Shown: positions 1-12,350 of the stretch, piece by piece | Position numbering within the stretch: the stretch's first letter is position 1 | Layout of the letters: each line of letters starts with the position of its first letter | Assembly: GCA_036345935.2 (NCBI GenBank) | Contig: JADWOT020001200.1 | Span: 1 to 64,000, forward strand | From: Taenia hydatigena | Lineage: Eukaryota; Platyhelminthes; Cestoda; Cyclophyllidea; Taeniidae | DNA length: 64,000 nucleotides | Reading direction: 5' to 3' | The notes under the pieces: generated by a model | The model's input: only the letters and a program-made list of their open reading frames with translations | The model's database searches: none | What the model was told of the DNA's origin: nothing | Program-made: the position numbers and the translations under genes

Positions 1-1045
1 CAAGTAATTTCTGGATGAAATGCCTCCTCAAATCGGTCTCATGTTGGCAGCAGCTTTCATCCTGCATGGGGATTTTGCACGAAAGACCAGTAAGACACCT
101 TCTATTACTTCGTTCTAATACGTGCAAAACGTATAAACATTTGACAAATTATAAGGTTTGATAAATTAGGGATTCTGACCAGTCAATATGCAATAACTGA
201 TTAATGGTAGAAGGGATTTGACTGCTTTTACTCCTTTGCTTCAGGTTACATCACGTCGCATCACTTAGCATCAAATCTCATCGCTTCATACATGTCACGA
301 TGAAGTCACCCTGGCACGGCTAAACGGATCTTCTTATTTCCTTCATATTTTGATTGCTGTTCACCTTTCACCACGCATTTTTGATTTATCTTCAAAATGC
401 CTTTTAAATGACATCTATTTTGATGCAAGCAGGATACGGTCTGGCTTAGTTTGCACTTAAGCGTATCAAAAAGCACGGAACATGTGTGGATTAAAGAGAG
501 ATTTGTAAAAGGGATCCGTACGCATTATCGTTTGATTTCATTAGCCACTTCGGTAAAAAGCCACAAGTGATGCTTTGGATAAGGTCAGCATGAGGGAATA
601 CATTGCAATCCGTAATTTGTCCATGTCATGGATGATAACAAAAATCTAGCTAATTGAATGCACTGAGCAGGCTTTCTCAGGATCGCAAACAATTTATCAT
701 GTACCTGCCAAGTCACATGCCAATAACTTTGAGATCTCACTACAAGTTAACAATACTTAATTGTAAAAGCAGTAAAGTGCGAAATATGAGGGACAACTTT
801 TTCCCGTTGCTTACATGTAGTCACTGGGTATGGACTCGTATTGCCTGGCACTTTATATGTGCTGTTTAACACATCGGCACTTGAAACACAGCATGTTATT
901 TACAGTCATCCGTTCCTCCACATTGACGCTCGACCACTACAAATTTATCCGCATTTATTTGCAGACATGTAGAGGCACACTGAGTCAAATAAAGTTTTGT
1001 CCATCTCTAAACAGTGATTACAAATCAACGCTTTCTTATTTGTAG

Positions 1046-1354
1046 ATCCTAGCGTTCCGCAGAATGTAAAAATGAAGGCAATCAACTCTTACTCGGTGCA
1101 AATGAAGTGGGACCCACCACCTGGTCCCTATGGCCATATTCTTGGCTATATTGTCACTTGGTACCTCGACAATGGACGGCAGAACGAGATTCACCTTCCT
1201 CCAATTCCGTCCTACGTCTTCACAGGCTTGCAGCCAGGACAAACCATTTCTGCCTATGTTAGAGCACTCACGCAAAAGGGACTGTTGTTAAAGCATAGGT
1301 ACGCTAGTTATCCTAGTAGGATAGTCAACGTAACCACACCACATTTGAAGGGAG
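1046..1354 (+). CDS. Fibronectin type III domain exon (partial gene)
   Basis: One internal exon encodes almost exactly one fibronectin type III domain, the beta-sandwich module of extracellular parts of adhesion molecules and receptors. It opens after a TTTGTAG acceptor and closes at a GTGAGT donor. Its 309 nt start and end in phase 1, the usual arrangement for shuffled FN3 exons. The reading shows VPQNVK at the start, the strand-B tryptophan in QMKWDPPPGPYG, GYIVTWY, and the tyrosine corner and loop in YVFTGLQPGQT. The rest of the gene is not established. A short frame at 20-89 (ATG, hydrophobic stretch GLMLAAAFILHG, GTAAGA donor, phase 1 out) could be a signal-peptide exon joining this one in phase, but that is inference. 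The protein is probably secreted or a membrane receptor; the domain alone does not name it. Confidence 0.85.
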
Positions 1355-1565
1355 GTGAGTCTTTCCACCCATTTTATTGAGTGTTAAAATAATTGCAGTT
1401 GACTAAGCTTTATCAGTATGGCAAGGGTCTGCATCCTCTTGATGCCATTTAAGTTATTTCTATACGGATTCTCACGATCCCTTTTCGTAATATCTACAAC
1501 AGACCGTAAGATAGGTGTGCCCAATGAGGCTGTCTAAATGATCCTCAAGTACTTGTAACAGTTAA

Positions 1566-2060
1566 TTGAAAATGGAAGCCAAAAGATATAATGGAGAAAA
1601 TGTGCTGTTTTGCATGGAAGGAGGTGTGTCTGTCGCTACTAAAAGCACCGGAATGATTCCTGTGACCATAACGAATAGCATGTCTACCCGGACTCCTGTG
1701 ATCAGAATGATCAACAAATCTACCTCAGCTGCCTCAAATCTCACAACGAAGGGATCCTTCTCCAATCCTTCTGTGCCTACTTCGAAAGGAGATGGCGTGT
1801 CAGTTGCTCCTAAAAATTCCGCAATGCCTCCTATTGTCGCAGCGAATAGCACGTCTGCAGGTCTCGTCAGAATCCCAACGGTACTTCAACCCAAAATCCT
1901 ATAATTAGAATGAAAATCAGTTTCAACCAAACTCTCGCAATCATCAAGACGAACGAATCTGCCTCGGATTTCGTGATGACAATTTCAAGAAGTTTTATCA
2001 CAATGCTCTCATTTATCGTGACTGGCAAGACTACATCCAAAGGTTTGGCCGTTTAAACTA
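1566..2060 (+). repeat. Degenerate Ser/Thr-rich coding-like tandem repeat
   Basis: The open frame from 1566 to 1904 is rich in Ser, Thr, Val and Pro and is built from a loose unit of about 14 residues, for example GMIPVTITNSMST, RTPVIRMINKSTS and AMPPIVAANSTSA. A larger unit of about 172 nt starts near 1623 and recurs near 1794 (GGVSVATKST against DGVSVAPKNS). Past 1890 the pattern continues in another frame (NPIIRMKISFN), as if one A had been lost from the run at about 1889-1892. This could be the mucin-like stalk of an extracellular protein such as the FN3 protein just upstream, or a decayed non-coding repeat. No splice borders were decisive. Confidence 0.4.
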
Positions 2061-4204
2061 CATTCGCTTCCACAATAATGCTAGTACTGTCGTCGACCCT
2101 TCTTTGATTCTGCATAAACTGGCAACAACATCACCTACTCTAAATGTTGCAGCTCAATATTCACTTTTATCGAATACGCTGTTCAATTTCTTTCATTATT
2201 CCATTAATCCTCCATCCTAGCCTTGCAAACAAGGACCCGATTACACTAAACCATTCTATAACGGCAAATACATAACCTGGCATTTTAATTTAGTCTCATT
2301 GACCCAGTCGCAAATGAGTTCGATCTCGCAGCTATGTCCAGAAGGACAAAGGACTACACATAACCAGTCAAAAGGCGTACTGATAATTACTGAGCAGCAA
2401 TTTAAGCTTTCACTATAAGGCTACCATTATCTTCAGTTCTAAAAGGCAATCCTTCCAAAGTTGCGAACTATTTTGCCTAAGCAGCTTTCTTTAAATAACC
2501 TATCAGAAATCAGCTTCAGCCAGATCACTTGCGTTTGACTTCCTGCTTATTGCATTGGCCAAATTTAGCAACTAAGAGCAGCGAGTTGTTATCATAAGAA
2601 TAGCAGTCACTTTAGGCCTATTGATAACAAGACATTGGAAAATACGCGTAAGACGGTCGAAACGAGGCACTAAGACTCGAACCAAAGGCCGACATGTACT
2701 CATGCCTAGTGGATATTGGCCAATAGCTAGGCGAACATACGCACATTGGCCGAATAGATAAACCGTTCAGGTCTTCAAATCTGCTGATTGATTATCTGGT
2801 GTTAAGATTGATAGATCCATGGCCATTTGTCCATAAAAAGTGCTTGGATTGGAATATCTACCTCGTTGTCACTCAAAACTGACAAAATTCCTTCATTTAC
2901 TATGTTGTAAGAGCATATCTTAGTTCCTACTCATACGCTAGTCAATAGGATCCACTCGTTAAATACAAATTTATCACAGTTAACTAGTTCGGGAAGATAA
3001 AAGCCAGCATGGGCAGCAAAAGACGTTAGGAGAGGTGTTTGCTAAGAGCGCTGAGAATCAACTGCTGCTGTGCGCGAATGTGGGGCGAAATTGTACATCA
3101 ACCTTCAATAAGCTACTACAAACTAAGCGGTAAAAAGGAAGCTGAAGAAATTTGAGGCACTTTAAGGCTTGTTGTGGACGCAATGCACATATATATAATA
3201 TAAGTGAAAATAATATTCGTTTCGTGGATCATTACGATGAGTAGTTAACAATTTTACATCTTGTTAACCGGTGATGAGTGTAAAACTCAGGTCAGCAGCA
3301 GGCTCAGCACTTAGGCTATCCGATAAGAGAAACTAAAGCTTTGAATCACGTAGGCCTCTAGATGTACCTGTAAAGGCCCTAATTTGGACTCATGCGCCAT
3401 CGGCTAACACGCAGGCGCATGTATATTAGCCATGTGATCCACGTGCTCTCTATGCTGTGACCCCATTTCTGAGCTTGCTTGACCGCCTCTAGAAACCTAG
3501 CTTAATGAAGGTCTCCTGAGTGAACCCTTGTAATACTGACACAATCCACCTGCTCCACCTATTTAAATGTGCTTGTCAATCACGAGTTCAATCTCAAGTA
3601 AACCTTGGGATTCATAATTTGCCAAATACTAGATGCTAAAGTAAATGACTACAGAGTTACGCAGCCAAAGAACCGCAAATCGCACGTTATTATGAATTTG
3701 CGAGAATCAGAAAGCACTAACAATAACCAGTTTACAGCTGACAGAGTGCGTCGCAGAAAGGGTGAGGGTGGATGACATGACACTCACACTAGGCGGCGAC
3801 TACAGTATCGGTATCACGCCAATTGAGGGTCATTTGAATATTTTCCTTGACTCTTTTGCTGCCTGGGTTGATATACACGCTTTAATTCGCAAAACACTTA
3901 CAGTATGCTCCTCTCTGTTCCTCTGAACGAAATCAGCAAATTTCTTTGGCAAACTTAAGGATGTGAAAACATAAAATTAGTGCAGATCTGACCTCTTTAC
4001 TTTAATTACAATTGCTACCTGACTGACGGTCGCTGACCCTATCCATATTGTTGTCTTGAAGTTTATCAACTCTTCTGCATTGGACTTTGAGATTTCAATG
4101 CGTAGAGCTGGAATTTAGACCTTTAAGCCAACTGAATGGAGGAAGGGCAAACTTACAATTTGCTACATGCTTTAGAAAGGCCCCAAAGCAATTAGTTTTT
4201 AAAG
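2061..4204. other. Gene-poor stretch with unproven exon-like frames
   Basis: No recognised domain lies here. An open frame of 66 codons follows a pyrimidine-rich acceptor at 2221-2418. A frame at 3738-3902 sits between an acceptor and a GTATGC donor, 55 codons with phase 0 at both ends, and could splice in phase to the exon at 4205. Neither has a homology signal I can name, and frames of this length occur by chance, so I do not call them genes. Confidence 0.4.
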
Positions 4205-4452
4205 GATCTTAATGTTCCGTATTTTGATACGGGTGATGCGATAAAGGCTGGCATTAAGAGTGCCATAAAGACAAGTCTTAAGAACTTAATGCGATTTCGG
4301 TGAGTGATTGTTGAAAGACATGCAATTGTGAAGCATGCATGTTTGGCAGTCCTAGTTGTCAAATCCACCCAAGCTTCAACACTGCCGGGCTAGATCCGAA
4401 TTGCGTTCCCAGCACAGGAGCCCCTGTTCCAGGAGAGCCCTCGTTGGACTGA
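4205..4452 (+). CDS. Candidate last two exons of an unknown gene
   Basis: The first exon, 4205-4299, follows TTTTTAAAG and ends at a GTGAGT donor in phase 2. The second, 4350-4452, follows TTGGCAG, begins with the single base needed to complete the codon, and ends at TGA. The intron would be only 50 nt. The joined peptide begins DLNVPYFDTGDAIKAGIK and ends in a Pro/Gly/Ser-rich tail, CVPSTGAPVPGEPSLD. I do not recognise the family. Support comes from matching phase and good splice borders alone. A competing reading of the second exon stays open to a GTAGGC donor near 4471, but its peptide is arginine-rich and less convincing. Confidence 0.3.
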
Positions 4453-6168
4453 CACTTGGTCAGACAGGTAGGCTAGCCGTTTAGCATTTATGGTTATACC
4501 TTAACTGCATTGACAGTAGTGACATTTACTCGACTAAGGCAAAGAAATCAAAGCAGCTGCTTGAGATTGTACTGCAAGAGAAACATCTACGGGCTAAAGC
4601 AAAAGCATATTTTTAAATTTTTCTGTTGATTTCTCCTTTAAAAACGCCAGATCGACACTAGTAGCATATTATTCTGAAGAACGCATAAGGCTGTGGATTT
4701 CATCCCTCGGCGCAAATAAGTAGCATAATTTGAGATAGTGTAGCGATGTTCTAAACTTGTAGCGTCCCCAGAGTGCTTTGTGACATTCACTGCGGCACAC
4801 GTAAATGATGGGTGCTACAAAGGAATCTTTATACATTTTCTTTACGTTGAAGTGTGGACGAAACTACTTTACTTTGCTGTTTGGGCATGCTGAACTTGAT
4901 GGCGGTGGCAGGGGTCAAGACGTCGCTTGTCTCAGATGAAGATGCAAAGACCAGTTTGAATTCTGCCCTTGAGATAATCAAAGCGCTCTGCTTTCAGACT
5001 AGAGACACATCCAATATCAGCTGGTTCGCTCACAATAATTTCCGATATTTATGTTTGAGCGTAAATTCCCTCTTTCTCTAATATTTGATAAAATTGGGAG
5101 CTTACCATTTTCGGGAAAGCGTATGCGATTCGTTATGTCAATCACATACGCACGTAGGCGAGTAAAGGATTTTATAATCGGAAGTGGCATTAGCAATCAC
5201 AAGGCAAGCTAAACTTGCGGATCTACAGTTTCCAGCCATAACCATAGACGATCGACATGATTTGAGCCTGTCTGCCCGTGCTGAGTCAAAAATCAGGTGG
5301 CTCCTTAGTAACGTGGTGTTAGATGTAGCAGACTGCACGAGTTTCGTCTCCAATTGAATGTGCAGGGAACCTTTTAAAATTTTGTAGCACAAAGGATCAG
5401 GATCAACGGGTTTAGGCTGCTTCCCTGCATCCGAATGCATTGTCTAACAAGCGCTGTCAATTGTTTGAGTTTAGCTGGCACATTTAGAGCGGGATCGTAC
5501 ACTTCAGTACACTTTTGTGCAAATTTTTACCACCTAATGATATTTTTTTTTGCTTTTTGGAACGCTTTTAGCCAAATTTTGTAACGTTGCTTGCCCTTCG
5601 AGAATATAAGTGTCCTATAGCTGTCCTGTGTTGATGTTAATTTTATCTCTAGACGGGGCTAGTTTTATGTATTGTTGCACAATTATTGTTACCAGGAAGT
5701 AAATTAGATCCCAGTGATTGAAAGCTTTGCTTTTTGAAGCGTAGTCTACCATAAGCCTTAGTGTGCTTGGATTTACCGTACTTGGAATAAGTTGATTTTA
5801 GCGCTACGGCAGGTAGTTGCGACGTGCTTATTATGCAAGAACATCTATAGCAGGTAATTGAAAGCCTTACGCAGATACACATTGATTATAGCAGCTATTC
5901 GACACAGGCTCTGCGAAAGAGAATAGCTTATCAGTCGAAGATTGGTCTTATTCTCACGATCCATAGCGTACACTTGCATGTTACGTTGAGAGGAGGCGAG
6001 CGAAAGGATGGAAATGCCAACTTTTAACATCTCTTGCATTTTTGCGATGACATTTTGCTTAAGTCTGAGTCCTTGTCAACTTTGTGCCCAGTTTTTATAA
6101 GATTGCTCGATTTTTTGTATGAGAGCTGGTGCATTCTGTTCATTTCTAGTGCCAGATGAAAGCACAGG
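4453..6168. other. Gene-poor stretch
   Basis: I see no recognised domain here. Two open frames have somewhat protein-like composition: one of 100 codons on the minus strand at 5138-5440 and one of 64 codons on the minus strand at 5845-6039 that begins with ATG. Neither has convincing splice borders or a family signature, so both are treated as chance frames. Confidence 0.4.
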
Positions 6169-7072
6169 ATGAGTTCCTCTGGTGGACTTAATGCCGCAAA
6201 AGCAGTCGATTTGCCTGCGAGCATCTCACATGTGGACTCGATTTCATCACTTACTCCTCACCCTCCTTTGCATACTCTCGAGAGTGAAGGTAAGCAGCCT
6301 GTTCCTACATAATTTGTAGGCAGGTCAGACTTTGGTCACACCACCTCACTGCCTAAATCTTGTTATCCCCTTGTAGAGCATAGCTATATCTGTTGGCCTA
6401 CAACGACGAGTAAGAATGTAAGCCTTCTTTCCTAGACCATTTGCTCCGCTTTCACTGCATATATGCGCCTGTCTAAGTTTGCCTATTTTGTGTGTGCCAT
6501 TGCCTACATTCATTTTCGCCCTTTTGAAGAGTCGCATTGATCTGTGCCCCAAGGAGAGGCAGAAATGTGTGTGCCTGTGGCAAAAGGTCACATCTATTCC
6601 ATCATTTTCTCCTGGTTTGTCCTTTTAGCCGGTCGATTCGTTGAATCCGTCCTGGACAAGGTGAGATCTCCCTTAATCTCTCATTTGGTGGCTAGTTAGT
6701 TGCCTTCTTGATTTCAACTCTACAATTTGCCAACACTCCATCACCCACCAATCAACTTGCCTCACCACATTTATTCGTTTGTTTCTCATGAGGCCATTCT
6801 GCTTCTTTCTAATTCAGAATGAAGCGGACGTGGCACACGAGACTGGCAAAAGCTCGCATGGCGGGTGGAGGAAATTTTTCTCCCGTTGTCTGTGTGGGTG
6901 CGGGACGAAGGGGGCGTCAATCAAGCGATGCACTGCAGGCAACAACCTATTAAACCCATTTTTGAAGGGTGTGAAATTTACGGCTAAAAGTTTCAGTGCT
7001 ACCCACTGTTTCCCTTTGGCACTTCAAATTAAGTGGCAACATAATGGAGGAATCGTTATAAAGGTTATTTGA
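6169..7072 (+). CDS. Candidate three-exon small protein, Cys-rich basic motif
   Basis: Three pieces join in phase. Exon 1 (6169-6289) starts at an ATG and ends at a GTAAGC donor in phase 1; its peptide MSSSGGLNAAKAVDLP is Ser-rich. Exon 2 (6629-6660, 32 nt) follows a pyrimidine-rich TCCTTTTAG acceptor, reads GRFVESVLDK and ends at GTGAGA in phase 0. Exon 3 (6818-7072) follows TTCTTTCTAATTCAG and runs to TGA. It carries HGGWRKFFSRCLCGCG, a basic-aromatic stretch followed by clustered cysteines, which resembles membrane-anchoring palmitoylated segments such as those at the N-terminus of CTD small phosphatases. That comparison is only by eye. The last 50 residues look less protein-like, so the third exon may end earlier at an unseen donor. 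Confidence 0.35.
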
Positions 7073-7259
7073 ATCAACTTATAAATGTGGAAATAGGTAG
7101 CCAAGTCAAGCAGACACCGTGAATCTCAGCATACAATTCTGCAAATCAGCTGCTATCTATCAGTTGTGATGAGGCCTTCTACTTCCACCATGTGTTCTCG
7201 ATGGAAATTGATAAATAACCTCCACGAGTCAGTCGCTGAATATTAAAGCAATACCAGAG

Positions 7260-10200
7260 TTTATTCCATCCGCTGCATGCAGAAGAGTGCAACATTGCTA
7301 CGGAATGTCTAACACTACAATCACTCGGTCGGGTTTTAACATTTGATCGTCACTTCTGGTAGAAAAATTACTTGATTGGCTTAACGAAAGTTAACATCAC
7401 GGTATGATATTTACTGCATACTAGTTTGTGCGACTCAATTAAACTTATTTGTTATTGCCACATGTTTGCAGGCGTAATCAATTTAGTTGTTCGAGCCTGT
7501 TAGCGAAAGAAGCCATTCGCAAAAGCTTGTTTGAAGTCAATGCTGACCGATTAGCCAAGATTTATGAAACAAGTTTTAAGCAAGATTGATTCGCAGAAAA
7601 TTTCGCCGAAATTTTTAAAAATCTTGCACTGTACTTTTAAGTGCACACAATAAAGACAGGTGCTTTATGAAATCCCGTGGCATTTTTGAATATCAACATT
7701 CAAAATTGCAAGATTTCTTAATAACATTAAAGAACCTAACCACGAATATGCTTTTAATTCAAATGCTGATTTTTTCACTGCCTATATCCATCAACTAGTC
7801 GAGATTGCGAGGGATTCCTTATAATGTCTGCGATCTTATGACTGATTTGTCGACCTTGGCTAAATAAATGACGAGCTGGCAAAAACCGTTGCAGTCAATG
7901 AGGGGCATAGCTGCACATAAAACCTATGCTCAAATTTTGGTTTTTGATTGATAATTAGTGTTGAACCATTAGAGCTCGTTTTGAGGGGTTCTGTGCGCCT
8001 CGAGCTCTATTATGAGTTAATGCTTTTGATGCCCGATAATTCAATGCTCGTCGGCGCTGAGCTTAGATTTAGCCTATCTAGCACAGCTTCTTGTCATCAG
8101 CGTGCGATTCATTTCAAGGATCTAAGGTTACAATAATGTTATAGTAATTTCTGCATGGCAAATTAATCATCAAGTAATATTAGTTAAAATCTCAGCGTCA
8201 AGCATCTAAAGGTTATATACGTTAAAAGGAGTTCAAAAGACCCCTTTTAGGACAGTGGAGGGAGTCCTCCAATACAAATGCGAGTAGCGCACTTAATTTA
8301 ATTTAAATTGCAATATTGTTTCTAGATCAACTTTTCTTGAAAGTATTTCAAATCCCAGCTTTGGTCTGACTGAATCGGTGAGTATTAAAATATTCAATCA
8401 GCTTACCTAAGCACAATGGTTCCTGGTTGGAGTTTGGAGCAGTATTGAGTTTTGCAACTGCCAAAATTGGAGAAATTATGAAGGTTCGACTGCAAAGTGA
8501 CTTAACTATGGCGCGTACATTTGAATCTTCTTATGATGGAATCGTGACCACATATGCTATGGTCAATATTTCGGATAGTGGAAAATCAAATGCATGACAT
8601 TTTTAGCAAAGCAACGAAATATGCATGCAAAGAGATGCTGAATTACGGTTAAATATGTGATTCACGGCTTTTTATGCCTTTGCAAGAAAGAGAACCAATG
8701 TAGCGCACGCAAAAGAACAGATTGGAAGTGACTATTACTCTTCTATCTCTTTTTGAAAGAGACAGTTATTTGCAAAAAATATTTATAGGAAAAAGCAAAG
8801 GACTCAGCCTTTAGTCACACATGATCTAAGCATCATAGTCTTCTTAGGGATAAGGTGATGCATGCCTCAGAACAGGGGTAGACTGCGAGCATAGTATCCA
8901 GTCATGACCATCGGCGTGGGTGAGAGGACAATCAATCTGACGATGGCATTTCGTTGAGGCAAAACGGCACCAATACTCGGGTGGACTTCACGATGTATTT
9001 ACTAGTTGACATTACAATTTTCCCACTAATGCAACTAATCACTTGCAGTAGTGCATACGTGGCTTATATGCTATTTCTGCTAAGATATTTGGCAGGTGAA
9101 GTTCGACATCGACGTCTACCAGTTTTGCCATCGCCGCCTCCGACGCTAGCACAGGGAGCCCCTTAGCCGCTCTAACTTATCCCGCCACAGCAACCAAAAC
9201 TTTGTACCTTCCTTAGCTTCCATCTCTGTCTGTCTCCAACTTTTCCTCTAACACTGTCTTTACTCATTCCGCGATACCACATTTACAGGCATGACCTCCT
9301 TTAAGACACGTCGTAAGTGGTTTTAGATTATTTAATGACCTTCATCACGTACATTCGCCCATAGTTTAGTGAGGCGCACACTTTACTGGTCTAGATGATT
9401 TGCTGCAATTCAACACGTCTGGCCGAAATCTCGCCTACCTGCTGTGTTTGGCAAACTGTTTGTCCGCACACATCGCTGGCCAAGCTGTTACATGTTTAAA
9501 CAGCTATCATGCTTCATTTCTGCATAACGGACAGAGTGCCTAACTCCTTTACCTCCTATCTAATAAATTAGGCAGCTGGCTGGATTTTTGCTTGTTTGCA
9601 TATCTGTATATTTGGCTGTTTGGCCGGTACGGAAGCAGGTCGGTAGATTGATTGCTTAGCTACATTCCTTCGATGTGCTTTTGATTGTGTGGGTGGCCAG
9701 TAATCCGGCAGTCCAGATTAGTTGTTTCTTAAGCATGGCTAAATAATTTTATGACTACCGAGATGCACATGCACACTCGCAGTGTTTTCTGCCAAAACAG
9801 ACAACCTGCACATCAGCCACATCCACAATGTCAGATTTTAGATCTAGAACAGCTATGCGCAAACACAGAAGGAGGCAAGCAGCTAAACACAACATAAATC
9901 ATTTCTGGATCAAAGGAGATTAAAAAATCGCTTGCATATATATCTTGACAGTTTCGTTCTTCTTACAGAAATAGGCATTCTACACATCGACCGCACCTAC
10001 ACTGTCTGTTGTAAAACTATAGCAGCCCTCTTCTCTTAAGGAAAGCGAAAACTACTGAATTCGATGTCACTAAGTCGTAATAATAATAAATTCTCGATCA
10101 GAATTACAGATAAGGGGGCAGATGTGTATTTTTGCTAACGCAGATTCCTTTGCTAGAATGGGTCTCCCAGATATTAGGCACACCGAAGGCGCAAGCTTTC

Positions 10201-11025
10201 TACACTATAAGGCTCGCAAGCAGCTACAGAAGGAAACAGTATTCTATGCCATATTTCTTATTGATTTTGGAGCAAGAAGGGAAAAAGACAGCGCTATCTT
10301 GTGCTCTTGATAAAAGTATCCATAAAATTATTCATACGTCTGATTTTCAATTTATGTCAATGCTGGTGGCAGGTAAACTGGATTTTTCGAGAGTGCAAAA
10401 TTTGTACATTACCAACCCTCTGAGCCAGCCTTGGCACCATTATTATTCGGTTAATGCAAGAACTAACGCAAGCAATTGCCAAATGGAATAGGCTACCATG
10501 TTTAAATTTTGATCAACTCTAGATCCAAACTGATAGAATGCGGCGCAGCTCTATATAATTGTGTTGTTTCAGCTTTCTTTACTTAAATTGGCTGGGTCCT
10601 AGGCTTTATCATCGCTTCCAAGGAAGGGAACACAGCTGAGTACAAATTTGAACAATTGAAAATAAAAACCAAGAAACTAGATCGCAGCTATATCTTTGCA
10701 CAATCTCAATTTTTGTATCGAAATCATACTCATTACATTTTGGTCATTCCAACCAAAACTGCACAATGCGTGCATGGAGGTGAACCAACATTTGAGTAAT
10801 TAATTTACCAGTTAGTTCATGATTGAAATGAAAAACACGGGACATTTCAGTATTCACGCTTTTCTCGCTTGCCATTGGTTTCCTGGAGAACTGCTTTTCT
10901 GGCACCGCAACAAGCCAAGCAGCCTGGTTCTTACTAGGATCATTTTCAGATCAAGACGGAAAAACACGGAACGCATAATGCTAGGGCTAAACCTTAAGCA
11001 TGCATTTATCCAAAACACCCAGGAT
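7260..11025 (+). repeat. 3.7-kb dispersed repeat, copy 1
   Basis: This whole segment aligns by eye, with small indels, to 44951-48645 in the same orientation. Matching landmarks include TTTATTCCAT with GCATGCAGAAG at the left end, AATGCTGACCGATTA near 7540, CCACATCCACAATGTCAG near 9820, and GATCAAGACGGAAA near 10948. The two copies are clearly diverged and carry scattered indels, so this is an old duplication. The longest frame inside (10132-10491) is broken in the other copy, so most of the unit is not coding. A short frame near the left end, followed by AATAAA at 7649, may be the relic of a 3' exon. I see no terminal inverted repeats, long terminal repeats or reverse transcriptase. It could be a worn transposable element or a segmental duplication. 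Confidence 0.9.
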
Positions 11026-11029
11026 TTTA

Positions 11030-11330
11030 TGAAACTGTTACTTACATTAATCTCTTTAACTTGCCGAAATCAATGAAGTCAGTCGCTCAGTCTTCACGAA
11101 TGCCAACTAACCTACTAAAAGTCATGGGCCAGCAATCACGACTACACTGAAAGGGATAGGGGCAAGAAAATCCAACCCTCATCACGCTATTTACGCTAAG
11201 ATAAAATCTTGGTGCTCCTGATGATTATGTCTAGGACAATTAGCTGAAAACGTTATTACCAAGACTGCATGGCATAATGCCGAGGAAATTGAAACAGCTA
11301 ATTTATCCAATGACCAAAGCGGCATTGAAG
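11030..11330 (+). repeat. Dispersed repeat, plus-strand member of inverted pair
   Basis: Read as its reverse complement, this segment matches 59800-60090. The best-conserved core is at about 11110-11165, where the reverse complement has CCCTTTCAGTGTAGTCGTGA followed by CTTTTAGTAGGT; the same string occurs near 59972-60015. Weaker similarity continues on both sides (ATTAATGTAAGTAACAG against ATTAATATAAATAATAG). It begins almost exactly where 3.7-kb repeat copy 1 stops, and it is absent after copy 2. No coding content is evident. Confidence 0.75.
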
Positions 11331-12280
11331 AACAAAAATTAAAAAAAAATCTAAAAGACAATGGTTTACTTTACTACAATATGCCTCCACCGAAGTTCCA
11401 CGATCCAATGAACGCAAGTAAAAATAAAATCATACCATCTAATTATGGTGTTTATGCAGCTGCATTCGCTTAAGGTGTGTCGACATCGCATCTTAAACCA
11501 AACTCAACCAACCAAGGTATGTCATAAGGCGTGCTCGTCTAAAACCAGATGGCTGGAAAAAAATTTTGATCGAAATTAAGGTTCTTTAAGAAAAGTAAAA
11601 GTAATTTCATTAAGGCTTGCCATATGAGGCAATTTTATTTGGGCGTCTCACTTATCAGTAATGACAGATCAAATGGGGAATCACGCGTCAAAGAGATGTT
11701 TACTACCAATCTAAATCAGCCCGCCCACTCGCCTGCCTCTCCTTCCCATCTGTACTCCTTCGCATCCCGAACAGTGCGCAGGTAGTTGTGACAGCAGTTC
11801 AATTACCCCATTATTTATGCCCGCCTTTATGTCATTCTCTTCTACAGCAGCTGCTGCTGGCCGAAGAGGCGGACGGGTAGACGTACTAAGCAAAGGCGTT
11901 CATGATTGCGGTGGAGCTGATTCGATGGCACGAAGAATACGATGGCAACTTATTGGCGCGATGGTAAGGCGTCTGAATCTAGATGTATATATAAAACACG
12001 TGCGAATCCGTGCACTTCATTCCCCTTAGCTTGAACTTCTACTTCGTCATATCCCTTGCAAAATGCATCGCTTTTTCAACTTGTCTGCATACTTCGTGCC
12101 ATCCAATAGGGCAGGAAGCAGAGTTATGGACAAAATAGTTGTGAGATAATATAGCCTAATCGCGGACAGCAGGAATGAATTAATTGAATATGAGACGGTT
12201 TTAATACAATGATTGAGATAAATGTTAAAAGCAAAGCACCGGGAGGCGGGGAAAGTGATACGCAGACTCCATCACTGCGG
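11331..12280. other. Gene-poor stretch
   Basis: No domain is recognised. An exon-like frame at 11848-11963 follows a TTCTCTTCTACAG acceptor and ends at a GTAAGG donor, but its Ala/Arg/Gly-rich peptide has no family signal. A TATATAAAA string at about 11988 resembles a TATA box but has no supported gene downstream. Confidence 0.35.
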
Positions 12281-12350
12281 CTGTAGATGGGACTCGAACT
12301 CGCAAAATTTTGAGTGGAAACCAGGCACACCACCCGCTGCGCTGCCACAG
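12281..12350 (-). repeat. tRNA-derived element (pseudo-tRNA or SINE head)
   Basis: On the minus strand this 70-nt segment has both internal RNA polymerase III promoter boxes. The 5' part, TGGCAGCGCAGCGGG, resembles an A box, and GAGTTCGAGTCCC is a near-consensus B box. The ends CTGTGGC and TCTACAG pair at six of seven positions, counting one G-T pair. The anticodon arm does not fold well, so this is not a working tRNA. It fits a pseudogene or the head of a tRNA-derived SINE whose body would extend toward 12130. I found no second copy in the window. Confidence 0.4.

Noticed and set aside
3009..3150. Possible DEG/ENaC channel exon (LLLCANVGRNCT followed by F)
   Set aside because: The spacing recalls the extracellular start of the channel family, but the match is short, the acceptor is poor, and no neighbouring channel exon was found.
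10132..10491. 119-residue open frame inside the 3.7-kb repeat
   Set aside because: The aligned part of the second copy (about 47730-48090) has stops and indels in that frame and shows no codon-like conservation.
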